Assembly: GCA_034439915.1 (NCBI GenBank)
Contig: JAWXBI010000023.1
Location: forward strand, 1-8,107
DNA: 8,107 nt
Source of the DNA: JADJLQ01 sp034439915
GTDB taxonomy: Bacteria; Bacteroidota; Bacteroidia; Chitinophagales; Saprospiraceae
Direction: 5' to 3'
The notes below the pieces were generated by a model. The model was not told the DNA's origin, did not search any database, and saw nothing but the letters and a program-made list of their open reading frames with translations. Shown here piece after piece: positions 1-6,377 of the stretch. Position numbers and translations under genes: made by a program. The number at the start of each line of letters is the position of its first letter. Within the stretch, counting starts at the first letter, position 1.

Positions 1-1
1 C

Positions 2-88
2 GACTTCGTTAAAAACCAGAATGAATTGCGAAGTATGAGAAAAGAAGCCGATCCGATGATATCTTCTATGTTTTACTGTCGTAAATAG
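2..88 (+). CDS. Possible C-terminal end of a gene running in from the left edge
   Basis: A reading frame is open from the window edge and stops at TAG 86-88, giving about 28 residues that end in SSMFYCRK. It has a charged, helix-like composition (KNQNELRSMRKEAD). It could be the tail of a real + strand gene whose body is outside the window, or chance: an open stretch this short is not statistically strong. I do not recognise the product. The hairpin repeat array begins 12 bp after the stop, which fits repeats sitting just behind a gene end. Confidence 0.3.
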   Translation, partial: DFVKNQNELRSMRKEADPMISSMFYCRK

Positions 89-100
89 CCAAACTCCAGC

Positions 101-200
101 GACCCTACGGGTCTACCGAAATGTCGACCCTACGGGTCTACCAGAATGTCGACCCTACGGGTCTACCGAAATGTCGACCCTACGGGTCTACCGAAATGTC
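101..200. repeat. Four tandem 25-bp hairpin units (left array)
   Basis: Four head-to-tail 25-bp units occupy 101-125, 126-150, 151-175 and 176-200. Each opens with the perfect hairpin GACCC-TAC-GGGTC (5-bp stem, 3-nt loop) followed by TACCGAAATGTC. Units 1, 3 and 4 are identical; unit 2 differs only at two adjacent bases (CCAGAA instead of CCGAAA). Near identity implies recent amplification. The period is not a multiple of three, so the frame that happens to be open across it is not a protein repeat. It lies beside a Y1 transposase, as REP-type palindromes do with their RAYT enzymes; that parallel is inference. Confidence 0.9.
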
Positions 201-285
201 GACCATGTGCCAGTCCATGAGGGACGGTATTTTGCTAACTCAAGCGTACTGCGAGTATCGAAGCTCCGTAGGAGCGACATTTTCT
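188..285. repeat. Left copy of a ~98-bp imperfect direct repeat flanking the transposase
   Basis: From CTACCGAAATGTC (188-200) to GACATTTTCT (276-285) this block aligns end to end with 1038-1134 on the other side of the transposase. By eye about three quarters of positions match, with one 1-bp gap; the first 13 bp and the last stretch are identical. It contains the hairpin GCTCC-GTA-GGAGC (263-275). From 286 to the transposase start at 428 I see no gene or clear signal. The longer frame running through that stretch is the same one that crosses the repeats, and is probably fortuitous. Confidence 0.8.
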
Positions 286-427
286 ATCTGCCTTCCCAAG
301 CCGGGTAAAGTTGAATTGGAAATTGACACGATTTGTCATTTAAAGACAGGTAGAGTCATTAATAGAATAGCCTGAAGATTGTAATTTTCCAGAAAAAATA
401 ACCTTTCTAAGCGCGATGAACACACTT

Positions 428-886
428 ATGGCAAACACCTATTCACAAGCTTATACACAAGTTGTATTTGCAGTAAAATACAGAGAGAATCTGATTACCC
501 GGGAATGGAGGGATCAATTGCATCAATACATCTCCGGAATTATAACAAATGAGGGTGCCAAATCCCTGGCTGTCGGAGGATGGCTTGACCATGTTCATAT
601 CTTCTTTGGATAACCCGTAACAATGGCGGTGTCAGACCTGGTAAGAGTTGTAAAATCCAACAGCTCAAAGGGGATAAACGAAATGGGTTTTGTAAAAGGA
701 AAATTCCGATGGCAGGAGGGTTATGGTGCTTTTACCTATGCCCGCAGTGAAAGAGATGTGGTGATTCAATATATCATGAATCAGGAAAAACAACATCAAA
801 AAAATTCATTCAGAGAAGAATATGTGGATATGCTTAACGACTTTGAAGTTATTTATGATGAAAAATATTTGTTTGAATTTTATTGA
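428..886 (+). pseudogene. IS200-like Y1 (HUH) transposase, interrupted by one in-frame stop
   Basis: Single-strand DNA transposase of the IS200/IS605 TnpA family (Transposase IS200-like; also the RAYT fold). I chose ATG 428 because MANTYSQAYTQVVFAVKYR is the usual family N-terminus; an in-frame ATG at 416 would add four residues. The HUH metal-binding pair is DHVH (His55 and His57, codons at 590-592 and 596-598). The catalytic Tyr115 (770-772) sits in QYIMNQ, the YxxxQ signature. WQEGYGAF and the acidic C-terminus are also family-typical, and the ~152-codon length is complete. The single defect is TAA at 611-613 (codon 62), right after HIFFG, where relatives carry a residue such as Tyr, Met or Leu. 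No frameshift accompanies it: both halves are in the same frame. The stop separates the HUH motif from the Tyr, so neither half alone could be active. This is a recently dead gene, or read-through; the former is more likely. Confidence 0.85.
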
Positions 887-891
887 AATTC

Positions 892-1050
892 CCAGAATGT
901 CGTGCCTATGGCACCGCCAGAATGTCGACCCTACAGGTCCGTCCCTGCAAGACTACCGGAATGCCGACCCGATATGTTTAACGGAATGCCGACTCTACAG
1001 TCTACCGCAATGACGGCACGATGGGTACCCTTAAGGACTACCGAAATGTC
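892..1050. repeat. Degenerate array of the same ~25-bp hairpin units (right array)
   Basis: Starting 6 bp after the transposase stop, units related to the left array follow one another: a tail at 892-901, then 902-926 (25 bp), 927-965 (39 bp), 966-990 (25 bp), 991-1014 (24 bp) and 1015-1050 (36 bp). They share endings like CCGGAATGCC or CCAGAATGTC. Stems differ but still pair: GTGCC-TAT-GGCAC (902-914), GACC-CTACA-GGTC (927-939) and GACT-CTAC-AGTC (991-1002). The units at 966 and 1015 have lost a clear stem. Older than the left array, judging by divergence. Confidence 0.75.
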
Positions 1051-1134
1051 AACCATTTACCAGTGCCAGAGGGCCGGCATTTTGGTAACTCCAGCTAAGC
1101 GGGAGCACCGAGTGTCGTAGGTACGACATTTTCT
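1038..1134. repeat. Right copy of the ~98-bp imperfect direct repeat
   Basis: This block runs from CTACCGAAATGTC (1038-1050) to ACGACATTTTCT, in the same orientation and order as 188-285. The matching segments include ACCAT, CCAGT, GAGGG, ATTTTG, TAACT and the common end CGACATTTTCT. It finishes with the hairpin at 1113-1128. Its presence on both sides of the gene suggests either duplicated element flanks or two independent members of one intergenic repeat family. Confidence 0.75.
1113..1134 (+). terminator. Strong 7-bp hairpin followed by TTTTCT, possible terminator of the transposase transcript
   Basis: TGTCGTA (1113-1119) and TACGACA (1122-1128) pair perfectly around a 2-nt GG turn, and the + strand continues TTTTCT. 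This has the form of a weak intrinsic terminator for transcripts leaving the transposase. The T-run is short and the tight loop would open to four bases in RNA. On the minus strand the hairpin lies 42 bp past the serine hydrolase stop but lacks a T tail. It may equally be only a repeat-family stem, since the left copy has a hairpin at the same place. Confidence 0.35.
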
Positions 1135-1170
1135 GAAAGAAAAAGATCTTACTACGAAACCCAATGCGTG

Positions 1171-2820
1171 TCATTTTCTCTCAAATCTTATATTCCTAAT
1201 CCTCCCTCCTGACAATCGCAATCCGGTAATTTTACCATTGACTTGATCAAATTCAATGCGTCCCAGGTCACTATTAAATAATCCAGGTGTTACCGGATCA
1301 GGCATCAATTCCATATCCCCTAATCTAAAATGATGTAGCCACAACTTTTGGCCATCAGTATCTATATTATAAGCAGTAGATAGTTCTTCACTGGAATAAA
1401 TACCGGCATAAATATTCATTTGATCGGCCCCGGGTACCAATGGGTTTATCCGGGGTGCCCGGTTGGTTTTGTAAATTAAAGTATCCACTCCTCCATCTTG
1501 ATTGGTTAAAAACTTCATGGAAGCTCCATATGCATCGATCCAGAAATCCGCAGGTGATTTGGGCGTCATTGGAAATTTAGATTCCCCATTGGCCTGGGTC
1601 ATCATTTGACCGTTTTCCAGGGTTAGGGTCACATACCACCCATTACCCAGCTTAAACATACCTGTATACTTTTTGGCCAGATTGGTGTCCAGGCTGACCG
1701 GTGGTAATTTTTGAATCGTATCAGCCAGGGAAGTATTATTGCCAATTGGCTCAATGAATAAGTCGGCAATTTGATTACCATAATTACTTGGATTAAAATC
1801 GCTCCGGTTAGCTAAAATAATAATGGACAAATCGACTTCCGGGTAATTCGTTATGACCGTGCGATATCCAGCCCATCCACCGGTGTGTGAAATTAACTGA
1901 TATGGGCCACGCTTGTCCAGACCCAGGCCAAAACCATAGTGCACCGTATCTTTGTTATTGAGCAAGCCCTTATCCAGCATACGCAGATACACCGGGTCCT
2001 TTTCCCTGATTTGATTATTAAAATGCAAAACCCAAATAATAAGGTCATCCACGGAGGTAAACAAGGAACTGGATCCCACTGCCGTCAATGCTGTAGACGC
2101 TTTGGAATAACCACTATCTGCCGGAAAATACGAATAGGCCATATTTTTAATGACTCGTGAAGCGTCATCCAAAAACGCTGAAGAATTCATACCCAGGGGT
2201 TGAAATATATTTTCCAGTGTCCATTGTTTAAATGATTTACCGCTTACTTTTTCCACCAGGACGGCAAGCAGGTTGTAACCGGTATTGGAATAAGAGTAAC
2301 GCTCACCAGGGATAAAATCAAGTTCCTTTTGTTGTTTGACCATACGCAGGATATCGGCAAAGGAAAACGTTTCATCCCATCGCCAACCCGCTGCACGCAG
2401 GGTAGATGGCCAATCCCTCAACCCGCTGGTATGGTGAACAAGGTGTCGAATGGTGATGGTCTTTCCAAAGTCAGGAACTTCCGGTATATACTTGCGGATA
2501 TCGTCATCCAGATTAATTTTCCCTTCCTGGATCAGAGTGGATATCGCCAATCCAGCAAATTGTTTAGACACCGATGCGATATCGAATACGGATGTTGAAG
2601 TGATGGGTATGTCGTATTCCAGATTAGCCAAACCATAACCTTTGTTGTGGATTACTTTCCCGTTCTGAATGACGGCTACGGCACAGCCGGGATTATTTGT
2701 GGAATCAAACTGACGGAATATCTGATCAATTTTTGTGTTGTTTTTGTTTTCCGCTCTCTGAGCACACCGGGTCAATGCAAAACAACAAATCAAGAGGTTC
2801 GATAAAAGAATATATTTCAT
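1171..2820 (-). CDS. Serine hydrolase, beta-lactamase/class C (AmpC-like, PBP4*-type) lipoprotein
   Basis: An exported active-site serine hydrolase of the beta-lactamase family (Pfam Beta-lactamase), 549 aa from ATG 2820. I preferred this start to a TTG at 2847 because it opens directly with a signal sequence, MKYILLSNLLICCFALTRC; Cys19 or Cys12/13 could be the lipidated residue, though Arg before Cys19 makes a poor lipobox. Catalytic motifs are present: SVSK (Ser83, Lys86), YSN (Tyr177-Asn179) and HTGG (His312) in place of KTG, as in esterase and D-aminopeptidase members. HHTSGLRD (129-136) and YSNTGY are family hallmarks. The catalytic domain ends near residue 360; residues 380-549 are beta-rich, like the C-terminal domains common in Bacteroidota relatives. 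The substrate cannot be read from sequence: peptidase, esterase or peptidoglycan-related activity are all possible, and true beta-lactam resistance is unlikely. It follows the methyltransferase by 45 bp and may be co-transcribed with it. Confidence 0.88.
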   Translation of the reverse strand: MKYILLSNLLICCFALTRCAQRAENKNNTKIDQIFRQFDSTNNPGCAVAVIQNGKVIHNKGYGLANLEYDIPITSTSVFDIASVSKQFAGLAISTLIQEGKINLDDDIRKYIPEVPDFGKTITIRHLVHHTSGLRDWPSTLRAAGWRWDETFSFADILRMVKQQKELDFIPGERYSYSNTGYNLLAVLVEKVSGKSFKQWTLENIFQPLGMNSSAFLDDASRVIKNMAYSYFPADSGYSKASTALTAVGSSSLFTSVDDLIIWVLHFNNQIREKDPVYLRMLDKGLLNNKDTVHYGFGLGLDKRGPYQLISHTGGWAGYRTVITNYPEVDLSIIILANRSDFNPSNYGNQIADLFIEPIGNNTSLADTIQKLPPVSLDTNLAKKYTGMFKLGNGWYVTLTLENGQMMTQANGESKFPMTPKSPADFWIDAYGASMKFLTNQDGGVDTLIYKTNRAPRINPLVPGADQMNIYAGIYSSEELSTAYNIDTDGQKLWLHHFRLGDMELMPDPVTPGLFNSDLGRIEFDQVNGKITGLRLSGGRIRNIRFERK

Positions 2821-2835
2821 TTGCAAACGGGAATG

Positions 2836-2859
2836 ACAATTCAACAATTCAACAATTTC
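2836..2859. repeat. Three short tandem 8-bp repeats ahead of the serine hydrolase
   Basis: ACAATTCA at 2836-2843 and 2844-2851 is followed by ACAATTTC at 2852-2859. The run lies in the 45-bp gap between the methyltransferase stop and the hydrolase ATG, 16 bp upstream of the latter. It contains the alternative TTG start at 2847. Simple slippage-prone sequence; any effect on expression is speculation. Confidence 0.6.
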
Positions 2860-2865
2860 ACCAAC

Positions 2866-3531
2866 TCATCTAACCACTGTTATCGCCATCCCATCATGTT
2901 CTTTAAGCCCGACCGTTTGAATAATGGTGGCATCGACTCGTTTGTCTTGTGCCAATGCCAGATTAAATCGTTGCACTCCCTGCACCATTTCATCCGTACT
3001 GGCGGGATCCAAAACTTTGCCATCGCGGATCACGTTGTCGCATATAATCAAAGTACCAGGCCTGGAGAGTTTCACGGCAAAATCAAAATATTCCGCATAA
3101 GGAGGTTTGTCTGCATCAATAAAAATCATATCAAACGGCCCTTCTTGTGCTTCCAGGAGTTGTGGGAGCAGCTCAATGGCTTTGCCAATCCGGATTTCCA
3201 CTTTATCCGCTAGTCCTGCCCGATCGATATTGTGTTGAGCGACACGCGCACAGACCGGATTGAATTCGAGGGTTATCAGTTTACCACCTTCCGGTAGAGC
3301 CCTCGCCATCCATATGGTACTGAATCCACCCAAGGTCCCTAATTCCAATACTTTTTTGGGTTTGGTCAAGAACACCAGGATTTGTAAAAACTTACCCTGG
3401 TTGGCAGAAACACTGATGGGCGGAAGACCAGCCTCTTCAATAGATTTAATAATATCAGACCATAAAGGGTCATCCGGCAAAAGGAGTTGATTGATGTATT
3501 GATCTACTTCTCCAAAAATCTGTTTATCCAT
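2866..3531 (-). CDS. SAM-dependent O-methyltransferase, COMT/CCoAOMT-like (Methyltransf_3)
   Basis: A cytosolic class I methyltransferase of the small, metal-dependent catechol/caffeoyl-CoA O-methyltransferase type (PF01596), 221 aa, the usual length. Motif I for SAM binding is VLELGTLGGFSTIW (61-74). LITLEFNP (85-92) supplies the acidic residue that binds the SAM ribose. FIDADK (137-142) followed by CDN (164-166) gives the metal-binding Asp139, Asp165 and Asn166. NQGKFLQIL (44-52) is the typical lead-in helix. ATG 3531 is the natural start, with no Shine-Dalgarno. The acceptor is unknown; members act on catechols, flavonoid-like phenols or hydroxylated intermediates. It lies 118 bp downstream of the DUF4386 gene; that gap (3532-3649) is AT-rich, with no convincing terminator or TAnnTTTG promoter that I can see. 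It precedes the serine hydrolase by 45 bp. Confidence 0.9.
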   Translation of the reverse strand: MDKQIFGEVDQYINQLLLPDDPLWSDIIKSIEEAGLPPISVSANQGKFLQILVFLTKPKKVLELGTLGGFSTIWMARALPEGGKLITLEFNPVCARVAQHNIDRAGLADKVEIRIGKAIELLPQLLEAQEGPFDMIFIDADKPPYAEYFDFAVKLSRPGTLIICDNVIRDGKVLDPASTDEMVQGVQRFNLALAQDKRVDATIIQTVGLKEHDGMAITVVR

Positions 3532-3649
3532 GGATTAAAATTTCAAAATAATTTGCGCCTGTGAATGATTTTATTTTTTATACGGGTATTAAAACCATTT
3601 AAAAGTCCAACAAAGCAATGAAGGTAAAAATTATATAGGATCAAAAACG

Positions 3650-4345
3650 TTATTCGACCTTTTTCCGGATAAAGAAAATACCCAGGACGATTAACCAGAT
3701 CAACCACAATGTACTGCCTAAAAACCCTGCCAAACCCCACACGGGAAACCCGGGTATCACCGTGGCAAATAGCTCAGCCTGGGCCAACAGGTATATGCCG
3801 GCGGCCGCTATGCCCAAAACACTTACCCACGTTGGAAATGTTTTTAGCTTTAAAAATGCGTAGGACATAAACAGCATCCATACAATCGTAAATAACTGTC
3901 CCAGGTGTTCGCCCAACAATACCCCTCCAAACTGATGGATGAGTTGGAATCCGGAGCCGGCTGCGGCTTTAGTAGCTTCATCTGAAGCAGTGATGTATTG
4001 ATTGGCTAAAACCGGAACAACAAAAACCCATCTCAACAACCCGATGATCTGGACTATACCAGATACCACACCCAGCGTGGTAACCCATTTGATAAAACTG
4101 AAGGTATGTTCAAATTTTTGTCCGATCATAATATAAGCGATCAACAAGGGCAGCCCCAAAATGGCAAAGGCCCACCAGGTCAGGATTAATGAGCTGCCTC
4201 CGGAATGAAAACGGGTAAGAATGGTACCTGTATCATGGCGTAAGATTTCCGGGTATTCAAAATTCATAGTGAGCAATATATATGGAATCAATACACCAGT
4301 CGCTCCAGTGATCAACAATAGCCCGATTGTTTTTTCTGTTTTCAT
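3650..4345 (-). CDS. DUF4386-like six-helix inner-membrane protein
   Basis: A hydrophobic 231-aa protein with about six predicted membrane helices near residues 7-27, 53-74, 86-112, 140-166, 172-196 and 205-227, ending in the positive tail IRKKVE. The pattern LLRWVFVVPVLANQY (103-117) followed by FQLIHQFGGVLLGEHLGQ (133-150) fits DUF4386 proteins as I remember them. This assignment is by pattern recall and should be confirmed with a profile search. No catalytic motif is apparent, and function is unknown for the family. Its ATG overlaps the stop of the preceding exported-protein gene in an ATGA, so the two are probably translationally coupled. A Crp/Fnr-type regulator lies upstream of the pair. 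Confidence 0.7.
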   Translation of the reverse strand: MKTEKTIGLLLITGATGVLIPYILLTMNFEYPEILRHDTGTILTRFHSGGSSLILTWWAFAILGLPLLIAYIMIGQKFEHTFSFIKWVTTLGVVSGIVQIIGLLRWVFVVPVLANQYITASDEATKAAAGSGFQLIHQFGGVLLGEHLGQLFTIVWMLFMSYAFLKLKTFPTWVSVLGIAAAGIYLLAQAELFATVIPGFPVWGLAGFLGSTLWLIWLIVLGIFFIRKKVE

Positions 4346-4809
4346 GGTTGTGGATTAAGCCTGAATGAATAACTGATTCCGGGAGTGGGATTTATTTTTA
4401 AGTCGTTTCCTTTAGACATTAATGCAATGGCGCCAATCCTCAGATTGAATCCTTTCCAGATCATCCATCTAAATCCGGCTTCCACACCTATGGCATTTTT
4501 ATTTTTATACTCCAGGTTTAAGCCGCGTAAATAAGATGCCCCGGTGTAAAATGAAGAAGGGATAGGTTTGTGATCGACCGGGAAGCCCCAGTACGTAATA
4601 CCAGTTTTAAAAAATTGGGAGGTAACACCCGCCTCCAATGCGGTAATATAATACCCGGCATGCAGGGACAGTTGGCCGTTTCGGTATTCCATGCCCATGG
4701 AGGGATTTCTAAATCCGTTGATGCTGAGTTCTTGGCCGGCGAATCGGTTTTGTGAAAAAATAAATTCGCCTGTCCCGGCAAACAATAAAATGAGTATCAG
4801 TGATTTCAT
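4342..4809 (-). CDS. Small exported protein, probable outer-membrane beta-barrel type, unrecognised
   Basis: 155 aa from ATG 4809. I chose this start over the ATG 30 bp upstream because it begins directly with a signal peptide, MKSLILILLFAGTGEFIFSQ, with probable signal peptidase I cleavage near FSQ|N. The mature part alternates polar and aromatic residues with repeated Gly-Tyr/Phe pairs (MEYRNGQLSLHAGYYI, TGITYWGFP, IGVEAGFRWMIWKGFNLRIG). It closes with SYSFRL near the C-terminus, resembling short beta-barrel proteins of Bacteroidota outer membranes. I do not recognise a named family. Its TGA stop overlaps the ATG of the membrane-protein gene by 4 nt. The regulator gene ends 83 bp upstream. 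Confidence 0.75.
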   Translation of the reverse strand: MKSLILILLFAGTGEFIFSQNRFAGQELSINGFRNPSMGMEYRNGQLSLHAGYYITALEAGVTSQFFKTGITYWGFPVDHKPIPSSFYTGASYLRGLNLEYKNKNAIGVEAGFRWMIWKGFNLRIGAIALMSKGNDLKINPTPGISYSFRLNPQP

Positions 4810-4892
4810 ATCGTCTTTGGTTTTTTGATTTGACGACACAAAATTGAAACATCATAAATTGCCGGCACAGGACAAATGTCTATAAATGGGGA

Positions 4893-5456
4893 TCAACGGA
4901 TATTATTTCTTATGCGGCTCAGGTGCCTGGGCGTCACCCCGAGGATGGAAGCCAGGAAATGCATGGGGATATGCTGGACCAGGGTGGGCTCCTTTGCCAG
5001 AATCTTTTCATACCGTTGCTGGGCATTGAGCATGATGGCATCCAGTCGACTTTCATCGATACAACAAATGTGTTCCTCCAGAGCCTCAATATAAAAATCC
5101 TTAAATCCGGGCAGATCAATTTGAAGCTGTTTGAGTTGGGTCCGGTCGATCACCCAAAGCGTGGTTTCGGTCACTGCCCTGATATTTTCTTTCGCCGGGA
5201 CTTGTTTTAAAAAACTCACCAGGGAAGCGACAAACGTATTTGCTCCTGAAGAGTAAGTGGTTTTTTCTTCACCATTCAACAGGATATAATACTGGAGAAA
5301 ACCATTTTCTATTAATCCCAGTTGTTTGCTGATCTTGCCTTCTTTTGCAAAAAATTCACCTTTGGATAGTTTGATATAGGTAAATGCGTTGGCAATGATT
5401 TCTGCGTCCTGGACCTTAAATCCGACCTGAATAAAAAATTGTTTTAAAGCGTCCAT
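4893..5456 (-). CDS. Crp/Fnr-family transcriptional regulator (cNMP-fold sensor plus HTH)
   Basis: 187 aa from ATG 5456, typical for the short Bacteroidota branch. Residues ~25-115 form the cupin-like cyclic-nucleotide-binding fold (FFAKEGKISKQLGLIENGFL and VTETTLWVIDRTQL are recognisable strands). Residues ~120-145 form the dimer helix. The C-terminus carries a DNA-binding helix-turn-helix: RYEKILAKEPTLVQHIPMHF, then LASILGVTPRHLSRIRNNI, the family's characteristic RYxxLL...P...Q.IP...LASxLGVTPxxLSRIR ending. The RxxS phosphate-binding motif of cAMP receptors is absent and there is no cysteine cluster for an Fe-S centre (only Cys131-Cys132), so the signal is unknown. It is transcribed toward the exported-protein and DUF4386 genes, and is a natural candidate to control them. 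The 51-bp upstream gap shows no clear promoter. Confidence 0.9.
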   Translation of the reverse strand: MDALKQFFIQVGFKVQDAEIIANAFTYIKLSKGEFFAKEGKISKQLGLIENGFLQYYILLNGEEKTTYSSGANTFVASLVSFLKQVPAKENIRAVTETTLWVIDRTQLKQLQIDLPGFKDFYIEALEEHICCIDESRLDAIMLNAQQRYEKILAKEPTLVQHIPMHFLASILGVTPRHLSRIRNNIR

Positions 5457-5507
5457 GTTATAAATATACAGAGAAGTAAGTGGGAGATGATGGGCTATCC
5501 CGGGGGA

Positions 5508-6290
5508 TTAAAACAAATGCTTTAACCGGATCCGGTAAATATCGCCCGGCCTTCTCTGACCCACAGGAAAATCCCGGACAATACCCGGCCGTTCGGAAGT
5601 AAAATACAACCATTTTTTATCGGGTGATATAAATGGAGCAAACTCTACACCCACGGTATTCACTGCAGGGCCAAGGTTTTGAGGAGCGGACCATCTATTG
5701 GAATTAAGTCTACGGGAGACATACAAATCCGGGTTGCGTATTCCACCCAGTTGAGCGGATACAAATAAAATATAGGATTCATCAGGAGCAACAGCAGGAT
5801 TGTTGATCCTGATGGTATCGGCAATGGGTATATTTAAGCGAACAGGTTTACTAAACCAGTTATCCTGAGGACGGGAAGAATATATATGGGATTGATTGCC
5901 TTCGAATCGGGCAAAATAAATTGTTCCATTGAGCGCCAAAGAACAATACACTTCATCATATCCCGAATTGATGAGGGTATCCAGCGGTTGTGGATTTTTC
6001 CATTCTCCCCTTTCCGTTTCGGCATACCATAAATTATATCCCGGGGACAAACCAGGATGGGGCCTGTTGGATGAAAAATACAGAAGATTGCCATCGGCTG
6101 TAATGAATGGATCTACGTCCCGCACACTGGTATCCGAAAAACGGCAGGTTAGCGGACTTTGCCAGGTTTTATTTCTTCGTTCCGAATATAGCAGTTCAAT
6201 AGATGCCCGGGTGGAATCGGTCCGATTAAACCCACATTTTTCAATAGGAAAAATGTGCACTCCGTGCCGACGATAATTTGGTTTAACCAA
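5508..6290 (-). CDS. PD40-repeat (TolB/WD40-like) beta-propeller protein, probably the 3' part of a broken gene
   Basis: 260 codons with at least four PD40 blades: DPFITADGNLLYFSSNRP (60-77), the degenerate YCSLALNGTIYFARFEG (115-131), NPAVAPDESYILFVSAQ (164-180) and FAPFISPDKKWLYFTSERP (217-235). Such lipoprotein propellers sit in the periplasm or outer membrane, and some accompany OmpA-type proteins; the ligand is unknown. The frame holds no ATG at all: its first possible start is TTG 6290, and it lacks a signal peptide. Upstream in the same frame are TAA 6294-6296, TGA 6297-6299 and TAA 6303-6305, beyond which the frame continues into a lipoprotein signal (6303-6539). Reading 6539-5508 as one gene gives ~343 residues, roughly what I would expect for such proteins. 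I therefore infer a lipoprotein propeller split by damage at the inverted-repeat cluster. If the TTG is used, the product would be cytosolic and probably useless. Confidence 0.7.
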   Translation of the reverse strand: MVKPNYRRHGVHIFPIEKCGFNRTDSTRASIELLYSERRNKTWQSPLTCRFSDTSVRDVDPFITADGNLLYFSSNRPHPGLSPGYNLWYAETERGEWKNPQPLDTLINSGYDEVYCSLALNGTIYFARFEGNQSHIYSSRPQDNWFSKPVRLNIPIADTIRINNPAVAPDESYILFVSAQLGGIRNPDLYVSRRLNSNRWSAPQNLGPAVNTVGVEFAPFISPDKKWLYFTSERPGIVRDFPVGQRRPGDIYRIRLKHLF

Positions 6291-6377
6291 ATTTTATCAG
6301 GGTTAAACCCCGATATAATTGCCAAAGCAGTTTTCATCGGCCCTTCGGGCAATTTTTGCAGTCAACTGCAAAAATTG
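6275..6377. repeat. Cluster of four perfect inverted repeats inside the broken PD40 gene
   Basis: Within 103 bp lie AATTTGGTT-T-AACCAAATT (6275-6293, 9-bp arms), GGGTT-A-AACCC (6300-6310, 5-bp arms), GCCC-TTC-GGGC (6340-6350, 4-bp arms) and CAATTTTTGCAGT-CA-ACTGCAAAAATTG (6350-6377, 13-bp arms, 2-nt centre). In addition AATTGCC 6317-6323 can pair with GGCAATT 6348-6354. The cluster coincides with the point where the reading frame is lost. No flanking direct repeat was found. Confidence 0.8.

Larger units (their letters stand above)
101..1134. mobile_element. IS200/RAYT-like element: broken Y1 transposase with flanking hairpin repeats
   Basis: A single transposase gene is bracketed by hairpin arrays and by a ~98-bp imperfect direct repeat in the same orientation. 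There are no long terminal inverted repeats and no obvious target duplication, as expected for the IS200/IS605 group, which moves as single-stranded DNA and recognises subterminal hairpins. The outer limits given are those of the visible repeats; the true element ends cannot be fixed from one copy. It may instead be a domesticated RAYT locus surrounded by the REP-like units it spreads. The broken reading frame suggests it is no longer autonomous. Confidence 0.5.

Noticed and set aside
101..200. Possible CRISPR array because of four regular repeats
   Set aside because: Units are directly tandem with no variable spacers between them, and no cas gene is present.
121..375. An 84-codon open frame across the left hairpin array
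   Set aside because: It is built from 25-bp units that shift frame each time, so the peptide is not a true repeat. Composition is odd and no family fits.
822..1120. Two small + strand open frames over the end of the transposase and the right array
   Set aside because: They overlap each other and the repeats, rich in Cys/Pro/Arg from repeat sequence; no sign of coding.
2821..3213. A 130-codon + strand frame opposite the methyltransferase
   Set aside because: It lies antisense to a gene with clear family motifs; a shadow of that coding strand.
4871..4880. GACA-AA-TGTC inverted repeat upstream of the exported-protein gene as a regulator operator
   Set aside because: Only 4-bp arms, no second copy near the regulator's own start, and not a known Crp/Fnr site; too weak to annotate.
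4810..4892. A Bacteroidota-type promoter (TTTG ... TAnnTTTG) ahead of the exported-protein gene
   Set aside because: On the minus strand CAATTTTG resembles the -7 box, but the nearest TTTG is about 26 bp away instead of about 19-21, so spacing is poor.
6149..6352. A 67-codon minus-strand frame overlapping the PD40 start as a separate gene
   Set aside because: Its second half lies under the clear PD40 frame and it starts at TTG; the first half may be a shifted piece of the broken gene rather than a gene of its own.
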